Origin: Larix kaempferi
Taxonomy: Eukaryota > Streptophyta > Pinopsida > Pinales > Pinaceae
Assembly (NCBI GenBank): GCA_027924585.1
Contig: BSBM01000190.1
Coordinates: 930,001 to 994,000, forward strand
Direction: 5' to 3'
Length of the DNA stretch: 64,000 nt
The notes beneath the pieces were generated by a model. The model ran no database searches. It was not told the origin of the DNA and was given only the letters and a program-made list of their open reading frames with translations. Made by a program: the position numbers and the translations under genes. Shown here piece by piece: positions 1 through 9,935 of this stretch (position 1 is the first letter of the stretch; each line of letters opens with the position of its first letter).

Positions 1-2009
1 TTTTATACTTGAGTATCCATGCATTCATACTCAATATAGGTGTTGTGATTTGGCCTACTTCTATGTTGTGCCCATGTATGACTTGCCCTGTGATGACTTG
101 TTTACCTTTCATCCTTCATTACAAAGGCTCTTTTGTGCTAGAGCACTCGACCTTGAGTCTAGAGGTACAACATTTTGAGATGTCTAGTGCTTGGGTAGGG
201 TTCCCCCTCTTTGCATTTCCTCTTGTCTTTAATCTTCGATCATCAATTTGACTTTGTTAAACCGTTTAAGGCACTCACCCACTCACCCTTGACTTTATTG
301 CCTTTCCTCTTGTATTTAACCTTTGGTCCTCAACGACCCTAATCTATGTTTTGTTGCTTAATTGGGATTTACAAGGTCAAACCTTCCTTAACCCTTCATG
401 GTTTATTAGTGTTGAGTTAACATTGAGTTTCTTATGTTGTACTGACACATAAATCATAGCTCATGGAACAAAGTGTTGAACTTGGGGAAAATACTTGCAA
501 CATGGGCCAAGAATTAGTAGTACTCAATCAAAAGCCACACCACAACTCTTTCATACAAAACGCTTTGTCCAACAATGAGTCTAATGTTCACTTACACCTT
601 GAGGTTATTTCTTTGCCTATTTATATCGCTCCTCTCCTCTTTGTAAAGTATATTCAAGTACTCTTCAAATCTTTTATCTTCGGAAACCATCTTACGAGAA
701 TGTGACTACCAGATTGGTGTCAAATCTTGATCTAGCTCTCTAACTCCTCTTCCTTTCCCTTTCTTTGCTTGTTCTTGTCATCTTTGGTGCCTCTATATTT
801 CTCTCTTGCTTTTGGTTTGATTTATCATTGGTGGCTTGTTGATTTGTCCTAGGGCATCTCCATTTGCATAGTCCCCTCCTACGCCTTACATTATTCAATT
901 CTTCTAACCCAGAGGAGGTTCCAAAACAACTAGGGCAAAAATGGTACCACAAGCTCACTAAAGGATATAAATAAATATTGTGTGTGTGTGTAGAGAGAGA
1001 GAGATATTTCCAAGGAAAATCATGCAAGATACCCCCCTCTTCATTAGAATCTCTGAATAGAGGGAAACACAATTGCCAGCCACAATAGTATATGGTAACC
1101 TAACATGACTTAATTGAACTTGGACATTAGTTCGACTAAAATTTGAGACCTCGTGACAAACTTTGCCTTGAAACAAAGTTTTTGAACCAATTAAGCTAAC
1201 CAAGTAGGCTTTAAAATTTTGGGTTAAGCCCAAAAATAAAGTCAAATTTGGTAAGTGAAGCAAGACATCTTCCAAGTCAAGTGATGGGCCACTAAATTGC
1301 ATGATTATAAGGCCCATCTCATAACTAATATGACATGTTTGTGCCCCAAGAACTAAGACTTCCTTGGAACTCTATGGTTTATGATGAATATGAGGCATTT
1401 GATTTATGTTTGTTCAAACTTATGTGATCTACTTGAGTGTTAAGGTTTAATGTCGCATTTTCAGAGATGACCTTTGAAAGATTTATGGATTGTGAGATCC
1501 CTAGACTAATTTTGAATGTGAGAAAGAACAAACCTTGGAATCCAAGTTGTTTGGTCTCAATTATACTTTGAACAACCTACTCCATGGGAGAGAATAAGGG
1601 ATCATGTCCTTTCTCAATCTTCAAAAGCTACCGAGGATTTAAGGAACTAGCAATTGTGACCATCTTTATTCAAAATTGTGTTGATTGAAGCTTTTGAATT
1701 GTTTAGGAAGGAAAGAAGTGCTCTCTTGTAATAAAATTGCATAAATATCTTCGTTGAAGGATTGATTGGAAGATTTAGTTCAAAAACTTCAAGTATAAAT
1801 AGAAGTAGAAGAGGTAGGATTGAGTTAGTTATTGTTAAGCATTAGAGAGCTCATTGTAAGAGGAGATAATTACATAACCAGGTTATGAAATTTTATGGAA
1901 AAAAGAGAGGTGTTCATTGAAGATATGAGTGCTTATTAGTTTGCTTAGGGTTCTTGTAGCTACCTTGAGTAAGGGCCCACTCATTGAGGGAAGGCAAAGA
2001 ATCCTTGTA
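1..2009. other. Anonymous AT-rich DNA, no gene recognised
   Basis: No protein family, RNA gene or clear repeat end is recognised here. The longest open frames are under 120 codons, overlap on opposite strands and look like chance. A short GT run followed by an AG run (about 979-1005) is a simple microsatellite. The last part (about 1950-2009, with the words 'gggcccactca') resembles a stretch near 46080, so the right end is probably leader or LTR of the decayed retroelement that follows. Confidence 0.5.
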
Positions 2010-2392
2010 TATTTAGATTTTAATTTCTACATTTATTTATCTCTATAATTTCATATTCCTATAGTTCCATGTGATGAATGTAGTTCAACAGTTTTATGAA
2101 TTCCTACATCCCTTTCATTATCATTTTATTGATATGATTTCATATAGTTTTTATGATTATGGCGTCCAACACTTTGAACTATATCCCATGGATCTAAAGA
2201 CGATCACTATTAAGGTCATAGTCCATTGATTGATTGATCTCATTACATTAGTTTCATATCTACAAGGAAGCCAAATCTCCTTTACACCAACTCATTGATT
2301 TGGGGACTAGAGGTGCATGTCACCAACCAAGTATATGATTGGTTAAGTGAGTGAGATACCAAAGTTGGGTATCTCCTTTGGTTTATAATTCT
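2010..2392 (+). repeat. Direct repeat copy 1, LTR-internal segment of a decayed retroelement
   Basis: This ~380-bp segment is closely repeated at 4051-4441. Both copies share the words 'ccatgtgatgaatgtagttc' and 'gaactatatcccatggatct', and both end in 'tttggtttataattc'. The pair flanks a gag remnant, so the simplest reading is that they are parts of the two LTRs of one element whose internal region has been deleted down to gag. I do not see clean TG...CA ends, so the full LTR limits are unknown. Confidence 0.7.
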
Positions 2393-3112
2393 ACATGGTT
2401 GACTTCTAGTTTAGCGGCTTTAATTTATCATGCTTTCATTGTTAAGTTTTTTATAGATTGCCAATTGGGTCTAGCACGTGTGTTTGTGGGATGGAGTACT
2501 ATCCTCCCCATCCAGTTTATATTCCTATAGGTGACATGATGAGCTCATAATGAGTATATTTTGCATTGGCTTTGAGCCTTGTTGTTGACTTGGCCTTATG
2601 ACCTAAGGAATCTAGGGTTTACCGTAGGTACCATCCTCAAAATGAGGGGAAGTGCTTGGGAGGTTTTCCCCATGAATTTACCTGAAAAAAATCTATGGAT
2701 CATTGTTAATTTTTGTACTTGAATGTGTTCTCATAGTCAACTCATGATTTATTATGATGTTAGGGTTGAAAAATCTAGTATCACAACATATCATTCACTA
2801 TGGAACTCCTACTATTTAAATTGTCCTTTCAACGGCAAAGCAGTGACCCTATAACTTTGTTTATCCTCTATGCACAGTCAAGGAAATACAAGTGAGAATC
2901 ATGGACTAGTTGCTTGGGGGAGGAACTTAAATAGGTTATTAAAGATAGGCATTTAATTTGTAGTTATTTCATTAGTTTCATAATTCAAATCAGACTTTTG
3001 TAATTGCATAAACAATACACTACATAATAAGTTAGCATGTTCTTGGATTGATAATAAAAGTAAAATCGAGGAGTTCAACAATCCTATTGGATTTCTTTGG
3101 CATGCCACTTTG

Positions 3113-3130
3113 TGGCATCATTGTTAGGGA
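3113..3130 (+). other. Degenerate primer binding site of the gutted LTR element
   Basis: The 18 bases starting TGGCATCATTG line up with the primer site TGGCGCCGTTGCCGGGGA that I recall for many plant gypsy elements. Twelve of 18 positions match and all six differences are C-to-T or G-to-A transitions, the pattern expected of old methylated DNA. It lies downstream of the first direct repeat and upstream of gag, where a primer site should be. Confidence 0.5.
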
Positions 3131-3505
3131 GGTGTTAAAACTTAGCTAGATTTGAACTTAAAAAAAGAGAGAAAAATACTTTCTAGATTGCATGCATCGA
3201 CCTAGATATAGATTTGGTATTTTTTATAAAAAAAAACCCATGTTTTTGGTGTAACTAAAACAAGTCCAAGAAGGCAAGAACAACATCAAGAGGATTGTAA
3301 AGAAGGTATCCAATCATTTATCCAAGATTTTGTTGAGTTACCTTAGAAGGGAGCAAGGGTTTTCATTAATATTTTCTCTAACTTTTTGAATCCATTTGTT
3401 GACAACGAAGTTGAAAGAGAGGAATGGCCTTTATGAGAAAGATGGAGAAGAGCAACCTGAGGTTTTGAATTCCTAATTAGGGAAAACAATAAAAGAAACA
3501 AGGAT

Positions 3506-4010
3506 GAAAATATCAATCCTGTTGCTCTCCCTAGTTTTCATGGTCCTACTATGGAAGACCCCAACACTTTCCTATTTGAATTTGAGGTTGTTTGTAGAAC
3601 ATATGATTATGCTCAAAAGCTCAAACATTCTACCTCTGCATTGAAGAATCAACTTTGAGATGGTTCATGGTCCTAGAAGGAAATAACATTGAAAATTTGG
3701 AGCAAATGAAGTAGACTTTTATTGGAAAACATAGAGATTATTGTCAACCCAAAGACACTATAGGTGTGATATTCATAATGTCAAAAGTAGATAGTGATTC
3801 CTTGGAAGACTATGCAGAAACATTCCAACTTAGTTACAAAAGGGCTCATAATTTCACATTAGCTGAGGAATATTTTAAACTTGTGTTCATTAGGGGAACA
3901 AAAGAGGAACTAATGGAGACCCTCAATCTCATTGCAAATTGAGACATCTTTCAGTTTGATTATGAATATATCAAGCAAATGTTCAAAAATTAATCCAAGG
4001 CTACAAGCAA
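3506..4010 (+). pseudogene. Gag remnant of a gypsy-type LTR retrotransposon
   Basis: Translation in two frames, with one shift near 3630 and several stops, gives an ordinary plant retrotransposon capsid domain. Recognisable pieces are 'TMEDPNTFLFEFEVVCRTYD', then 'LRWFMVLEGNNIENLEQMK', then 'DSLEDYAETFQLSYKRAHNF' and 'LVFIRGTKEELMETLNL'. This corresponds to the retrotrans_gag core and stops before any zinc knuckle. No protease, RT or integrase follows: the sequence runs straight into the second direct repeat at 4051. It is non-functional. The clade is uncertain; the primer-site remnant upstream argues for a gypsy rather than a copia element. Confidence 0.75.
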
Positions 4011-4050
4011 TAAAAGGGGTGGCATGAGTTCTACCCCACAATCACCCAAC

Positions 4051-4441
4051 ATTTAGATTTAGATGTTACTTTTTAAATTTATTTATCTATATAGTTTCAT
4101 ATTCCTATGGTTCCATGTGATGAATGTAGTTCAATAGTTTTATGAATTCCTACATCCCCTTTCATTATCATTTTATTTGAAACGATCCTATATAGTTTTT
4201 ATGATTACGGTGTCCAAAACTTTGAACTATATCCCATGGATCTAAATATGATCACTCTAAAGTCATAGTCCATTGATTAACTGGTCTCATTACACTATTT
4301 GCTTATCTACAAGGAAGTGACACCAAATCTCCTTTACCCCTACTCATTGATTTGGAGACTAGAGGTGCAGGTCACCAACCAAGTATATGGGTGGTTAAGT
4401 GAGTGAGATACCAAAGTTAGGCATCTTGTTTGGTTTATAAT
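4051..4441 (+). repeat. Direct repeat copy 2 (3' LTR fragment), cut by CACTA A
   Basis: Second copy of the repeat at 2010-2392. It ends abruptly at the CACTA terminus starting at 4443, so the transposon probably inserted here, or a rearrangement joined the two. The bases just before the CACTA end are ATT. No matching ATT after a partner TAGTG end was found. Confidence 0.7.
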
Positions 4442-4442
4442 T

Positions 4443-4860
4443 CACTAGTACAAAATGGCTAATTTGTGACTAAAAAAATGGTTAAAATTCGCATATAAAC
4501 GACTATTTTTGAGTTGGCAACTGATAGTAGCTAATTTCCAGTATCTTATAGCGTGACTAACTTTTAGTTGTATTTAGCTTAGTCATTAATTGGTTGCCTT
4601 GATTTATCATCTAATAATTTATTTAATCGTATATTTGGACATTGTTTTATAAATTAATTGCCCCAATTAATGGCCAAATACACGACTAAATATATTACTA
4701 TATGATAAATCAAGACAACCAATTAATGGCTAAACTAAATACGACTAAAAGCTAGTTGTGCTATAAGATATTGGAAATTAACTACCAATAGTCATGTATA
4801 TGTGAATTTTAATATTTTTTTAGTCACAAATTTATCATTTGTAGTAGTCATTTATCTCTA
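4443..4860. repeat. Long palindromic terminus of CACTA A
   Basis: The first ~200 bases are followed by their own imperfect inverted copy. The left arm starts 'CACTAGTACAAAATGGCTAA' and the right arm ends '...atttgtagtag', with the centre near 4650. Single strands could fold into a ~400-nt hairpin. Subterminal motifs of the form CGACTAA / TAGTCGT recur many times, as expected for transposase-binding repeats of the En/Spm superfamily. The same palindrome is present at the right end of element B. Confidence 0.8.
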
Positions 4861-5416
4861 TTTAGTAGTTTCATATTCATTATATAAACGACTAGTTTAT
4901 TAGTTTTATATTCATTTCATTTTCTTTCATTATTAATCAATATAAACAACTAATTTAGTCGTTTTATATTCATTTTATTTGTGTTCATTATTAATCAATA
5001 TAAACTATTATTTTAGTAGTTTTATATCCATTTTATTTGTGTTCATTATTAATCAATATAAATTAATTAGTATGATTGACTAAATTAAAAAAAAAATCAT
5101 AAAATATTCATGTTCATCTAATAATGCCCTTGTGAATCATGCAAATTCACATTAGTTAATTACAACACTATTTAATATCAAGTAGAAACATATATAATTT
5201 CAACCATGTAAATTATATTATATGAAATGTCAAGTATTACAATATATATGAGTTTCCAATCGAATATCCACTTATGGACTAATTCTAGTCCATGACAAAA
5301 ACTATTTCCATACTTTACATGAAAATCATCTACATCGATGACTTTTCGAAATATTACAATGGCCACAGAGTGAAACTTCCTTATCGTCCAAACGACTACA
5401 TCCATATAGTTTATCT

Positions 5417-5722
5417 TCATATGGAAGGTGGATGATTATGATCACCAACATAATCCTTATCATTGTTGAAAGTAGTAGCTGATTTCTTTAATTGTTTGTC
5501 ATCCTTAGCAATGGCAATGCTAGGATTGGGCAGTTGAGAATTAACTATCTCCCCACTAGTAAGAACTATTTCTAAACTCCTCTTTTCAACATCATTCTTA
5601 ATACAATTCTCTTCTTGCAAATATTGTTTGGCATGTTCAATGTTAGTAGAAGCATGTTCAGTGTTAGTAGAAGTTTCACGAATTTCTAATGGTAAAATAA
5701 AACTCTCTTGGTATAAGTACAA
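5417..5722 (-). pseudogene. Hypothetical ORF tail in CACTA A
   Basis: A 101-codon open frame rich in Asn, Glu and Ser, with a short internal duplication ('TSTNTEHASTNIEHAK'). It lies just inside the ~930-bp terminal region shared with element B, on the strand that reads towards that terminus, where a transposase-encoded C-terminus would lie. I see no DDE motif or named domain. It could be the tail of an En/Spm-type protein or chance. No equivalent frame was found at the corresponding place in element B. Confidence 0.3.
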
Positions 5723-6817
5723 AAATGAACATCAACAAGCACGGTTTTGGAAAACAAAATCCTCGTACATGGGTTCCCTTCTTAATATTTTGGTATCTGC
5801 AAAAATAGGAACAATAAAACACAATAAAAACAAAGAGAGTTTTTTTTCAAGGAAAAAAAAAAGAAAAAGAAAAAAGTTATTAATAAGTGCAGTTAATGGT
5901 AAAATCTAACCCAAACTATTTTAACTTTATTGTATATCCAAATAACAATATTAATCATTACCATGCTCTTAGGTACTTGCAGTAATCTTTAAAAATGTTA
6001 TAGCATATTATGCTTCAATGTATGATTATCACCACACAACCTACACTATTTATAAAAAAACACCCCATTTGTAAATTAACGTTTATATTAACAATTAAAT
6101 AAAACATTTTTTATACCAAGTTTTAAACCCTTCACACAAAGAACAAATATCAACATAAACAAAATTCATAGTTGCTAGGAAACATAGTCCCTTCCATAGG
6201 TATTAATAGAGTTGTGGGAGCAAGAGCCAAAAAGCATTGACCCGAAAACATATATTGGTGTGAAATCCGAGAACCGTCTGGGCAATAATGGTAAGGCATA
6301 ATTCTTCGTCAAAAGCATTTTGGGGCATAAAGTGATAGTCCTCTGATGAAAGCATCGGAGGCAATAGGGTATGACTCTCCAACAAATACATTGGCGTCAT
6401 TGGCAAGTACAAAGCGATAGTACTCCGATGGAAGGATCAGAGCAATGAGGGATAAGCGCCCAAAATAAGCGTTGTTGTGCTATGAAGTTGTCATATTTTT
6501 TCCATGCGATTTCGATTTCCACAATAATTTCACCCAATTCCTCTAGAGGTAATTGAGAATTTTCCTCCATGTTGTGTCAAAGTACTTGTGGCTTTCGAAG
6601 TGGAGTGTGGCTTAGCATGTTTGGCCTTGTTGTAGGAAGAAGTGAGACGAAAAGATGTCATGTTGGTCCCAAAGTTGTCCCCATAGTTGTCCCCATAGTT
6701 ATGATTTAATATGCTAAGCAACTCAACATGCAAAATACAAAACAATACGCCAAAAGACTCCAATGTATCAAGATAGTTTATTACACGTACTAGAAAAAAA
6801 TGGTGGCCATTAGCACT

Positions 6818-6823
6818 ACATAC
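6818..6823 (-). other. Retained intron donor of the HMGR fragment
   Basis: On the minus strand the exon ends ...AATAG and is followed directly by GTATGT. Similarity to HMGR stops exactly there, and plant HMGR genes, as I recall, have their first intron near the FNRSS motif. The sequence beyond (6530-6817) shows no HMGR similarity and may be remaining intron. Confidence 0.6.
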
Positions 6824-7315
6824 CTATTAAAGAGAACAAACAATGTATTGAAATTGTTGGGCTCTTACACATAAAACTTGAGCTCCATTGCTCGTTTAAT
6901 GCTCTTAAATCTCACAATCGGAGCCCTCGTCATTCCATCTTTCAAAAGAATGCTTGTAGCCTCACCTGACTGATAAATTGCTTTACATCCTATGTTAGTA
7001 CTTCCAATGAGACAGTCCTAATATGTTGTGGCCATAGGGGACAATGTAGTCTAGTCCGTCGAGCAATATAGGTCCAACCACTCCCATAAGAACCTGCACA
7101 TAACCAACAGGAAACTCACAACATTGCCCCATAATGGTCTCATAATCAAAACCCTCCAAGGGAAGGCCCTCCATAAAGTTTCCCATCGTAATTTACACCA
7201 CTATGTGCCTTAAAGAAGCTTCCCTCCTGTAGTCCCCTAGCCTTGACTCTAGCGAATGAGATGCTACACTTCCGTCGATGACAACCAATGCAACATCCTC
7301 GTCACCATTGGTGCG
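6824..7315 (-). pseudogene. HMGR: HMG-CoA reductase exon fragment
   Basis: Read on the minus strand, one frame gives 'DEDVALVVIDGSV', 'HSLESRLGDYRREASLR', a stop, '[20 protein letters not shown]', 'FPVGYVQ', and after a short divergent frame-shifted stretch '[14 protein letters not shown]', '[20 protein letters not shown]' and '[11 protein letters not shown]', a stop and 'EPNNFNTLFVLFNR'. This follows plant HMG-CoA reductase (mevalonate pathway, ER membrane) from the linker into the catalytic domain, including the CCE glutamate region. The N-terminal membrane segments and the later Lys, Asp and His catalytic residues are absent. The fragment ends at AG|GTATGT, a good splice donor, so it derives from genomic DNA rather than spliced mRNA. 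It contains stops and a shift and cannot be functional. Its left neighbour is CACTA A and its right neighbour the broken 3' end of gypsy F. Confidence 0.88.
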
Positions 7316-8640
7316 TCAGGCTATCCCGATAGGGTTTTAGCCGGCTCCCATTCACTAAGTTGGTCACAGGTGTTCTATCCAACTTTTGCAGTTAAACTGC
7401 TCCTCCGTTAGTAATGAAATTTATGACATATGGACCAAGCCAATGCATTTGGAGCTTACCTGGGTGTTTTGCGAACTTGCTTTCGTATAGGAGAACCATG
7501 TCTCTGCACTGAAAGTGCTTTGCCTTTACATGGCGATCATGCCATGCCTTCTGTTGATATTTTTCTACTTGCTAATGAAATCCCGCAATGAAGCGATCTT
7601 CTTCAAGTTGTAGTAATTGCGCCAATCTTTCTTCTATAGCCCCGTCGTCGCTCATTCCTGTTGCTGCTGCTATGTGTAGACTGGGGACAGTGTATTCCAT
7701 AGGCATTATTGATTGTTGTCCATATACCAGTTTGAAGGGGGTTTGGCCTATCAATATTTTGTACGTTGTTCTATAGGCCCATAATACCACAGGAATCTTC
7801 AAGTCCCAGTCGTCGCGGTTTGTATTGCATACCTTAGTAAGCGCATTCTACAAGATTTTGTTCAGCGCTTCAACTACTCCATTTTCCTGTGGGGGATATG
7901 GGGTACTTCTTCTATGCTGAATCTGAAATTCCTCAGTCATTGCTCTAATGTTCTGATTGGCGAAATGCATGCCTTGGTCGCTCATCAAGATTTTTGGACA
8001 CCCAAACTTAGTGACCACATTGTTGAAAAGAAATATTGTCGTTGTCACAACTGTGCAATCTTTCACTGGTGCTGCTTCAGCCCATCTTGTTAAGTAGTCT
8101 GTCGCAGTAATAATGTACCTCACACCTGTCCTCTTGCCTGGTGGGTTGATGGGTCCCACAAAGTCGACTGCCCATTTTTCAAAGGGTTGCAATGTCAATT
8201 AGGGCACCAACAACATCTCATCCTGTTGCATTGGTTTCCCCACTATCTAACATATGTCGCAGCTCTTGGTGTAATATGTTGCGTCGCCATGTAGTGTTGG
8301 CCACCATAAGCCAGCTCTAAGTATCTTTCTGGTGGTTTCACGCCCTCCATAATGCCCTCCTGCAATTCCACTGTGGGTTCAACCAACACTCTTTCTTGCT
8401 CATGCAGAAGGACTCATCGACGAATAATTTCATTTGGCCCCATTTTGTATAACTATCCTGCAATCAATTGGAAATTCGCAGCTCTGACGACTAGCTGCTT
8501 CTTTTGATTAGTGGTAAACTCTTTAGGTGCTCTCCCTATAGCCAAAAAACTGAACAATCTGTTCATAGAGGTCATCGACCATTCCAATCCTAAATAATTG
8601 TGCATCGGGTAGACCTTCGTCAATGCTACTTGGTTCTTCG
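7311..8640 (-). pseudogene. Integrase of gypsy F
   Basis: The clearest part (7848-8198) is the catalytic core with '[20 protein letters not shown]', then 'MSDQGMHF' and '[15 protein letters not shown]', which supply the D, D and E of the integrase triad. Frame changes and stops lie upstream, in the zinc-binding region (about 8200-8500), and downstream. The downstream part includes '[20 protein letters not shown]', the stretch that normally follows the core, and a tail near 7330 reading 'NGSRLKPYRDSL', which resembles the end of plant gypsy pol. The protein would insert element cDNA into chromosomes. Too many breaks remain for activity. Confidence 0.88.
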
Positions 8641-8699
8641 CTTGATTCGATCCTCGACAGATGGTCGGGTCCTACGTTCAATCATCCAGGCTTCACGAT

Positions 8700-9085
8700 T
8701 ATTTCAAAGTCAAATTCCTAAAACAACAACAACCACCGAAAGATCTTCCCCCCAACACAGGGTTGTCGACTAGGTACTTCAGTGCTATGTGGTTAGTAAA
8801 CATCTTGAAGTGTCCTCCTAGCAAATAGTGTCGGAACTTTTGCAACGCATATACAATCTCCAGGCCTTCTCGTTCTGTCGTTGTATAATTCTTATCCATT
8901 GTCGACAACTTCCGGCTAGCTAACACGATAGGATGGTCGATCGACCCTTCTCCAAGCTGGGCCAATATCACCCCAGCGCGACTGACGAAGCATCTACGTG
9001 AACATGGAATTCTTTCTTCCAGTCGGGGAAGGCTAATATTGGTGTTGCAACCATCTTTTCCTTCAATATGTCGAGTCTCTTTTGA
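8700..9085 (-). pseudogene. RNase H domain of gypsy F
   Basis: Overlapping frames give 'KKEFHVHVDASSVALGVIL', 'LASRKLSTMDKNYTTTEREG' and 'LEIVYALQKFRHYLLGGHFK', then 'MFTNHIALKYLVD'. These are the standard order and spacing of the LTR-element RNase H, including the D of 'HVDAS', the E of 'TTEREG' and the D-to-N change in 'FTNH' where 'TDH' is usual. One shift near 8998 separates the first strand from the rest. In life it would remove the RNA strand during reverse transcription. Non-functional here. Confidence 0.85.
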
Positions 9086-9935
9086 CACTCGTCGTTCCAT
9101 TCAAACTTCACATCTTTCTTCAATAGTTTCTCCATGGGCGCAGTAATCGTTGCATACCCCCTTATGAACTTTCTATAGTATCTCATATGGCCCAACGTGG
9201 CTCTCAACTACTTTATTGTCGTTGGTGCTGGTAAGTCGACAATGATCACAATCTTGGTTGGGTCGACCAACATACCTTCCTTGCAGACAATATGTCCCAT
9301 TAGGATACCAAATGGTGCACAAAAGATACACTTCTTTAAATTCAAATAGATATGATGTTGTCGACATCTTTCAAGCATCATCCTGAGGCTCTCAACATGG
9401 TCTTTAATCAATCCATACACAGTCTAGTCATCCATATACACCGCCAAGTACTTGTGAATGAAATATTTGAACGCAACGACAACTAACCCTGAGAAAATCG
9501 CGGGGGAATTCTTGAGACCAAATGGCATCACTGTATACTGATAGCAGCCCCACTCTATTACAAAGGTGGTTTTGTGTCGATATTCTTTCGCAATCTTGAT
9601 CTGGTGATATCCTGAGAACCCATTTGTGAATGAATATATTTCCTATCCTCTAATACCTTCAAGTACTTCATTGGTAAAGGGTGTGGGGAATGGATCATGA
9701 AGGCATGCATCGTTCAACTTCCTTAAGTCGACCCAAATTCAGACTTCGCGAGTTTTCTTGTCCTAGATTACCATCAGGCCAATCCATTCTGACTCTTCGA
9801 CAGGCTCAATGATCCCTGCGTAACATCCGCTCTATCTCAGCCTTCACTTGCTCTTTATATCTGGGATTCAATCTATACGGTCGCTGCTTTACTGGCTTAG
9901 CATCAGGTTTAAGGGGGATATTCATCTTGCCCAAG
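9085..9935 (-). pseudogene. Reverse transcriptase of gypsy F
   Basis: Translation with one to three frame changes gives 'AGIIEPVEESEWIGLMVI', 'WVDLRKLNDACLHDPFPTPF', 'YSFTNGFSGYHQIKIA', 'YTVMPFGLKNSPAIFS' and the catalytic box 'YMDD' near 9431-9442, followed by a TAG stop. Then come 'VESLRMMLERCRQHHIYLNL', 'KKCIFCAPFGILMGHIVCKE' and 'LRATLGHMRYYRKFIRGYAT'. This is a complete gypsy RT fingers-palm-thumb order. In the second block the usual catalytic Asp ('SFTDGFSG') is Asn. Several stops make it a dead copy. Confidence 0.9.

Larger units (their letters stand above)
4443..7315 (-). mobile_element. CACTA element A, one end only (truncated); right limit uncertain
   Basis: It begins with CACTAGTACAAAATGG, the same terminus as element B. 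About 930 bp from this end (4443-5375) are the reverse complement of the right end of B (about 16134-16738 plus 27901-27987), so A is a relative of B in opposite orientation. Further in lie a hypothetical C-terminal coding tail, imperfect ~78-bp repeats around 6330-6450, and an HMG-CoA reductase exon. No second terminus is present. The sequence meets the 3' end of gypsy F near 7311, so A is truncated. Whether the HMGR fragment is internal to A is an inference from position and orientation. Confidence 0.6.

Noticed and set aside
740-1317. Overlapping 110- and 119-codon minus-strand ORFs
   Set aside because: They include microsatellite-encoded runs (SLSLHTHTHN-type), overlap each other in different frames and match no family.
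6824-7315. A functional HMG-CoA reductase gene
   Set aside because: In-frame stops, a frame-shifted stretch and no membrane N-terminus or later catalytic residues. Only part of one exon is present.
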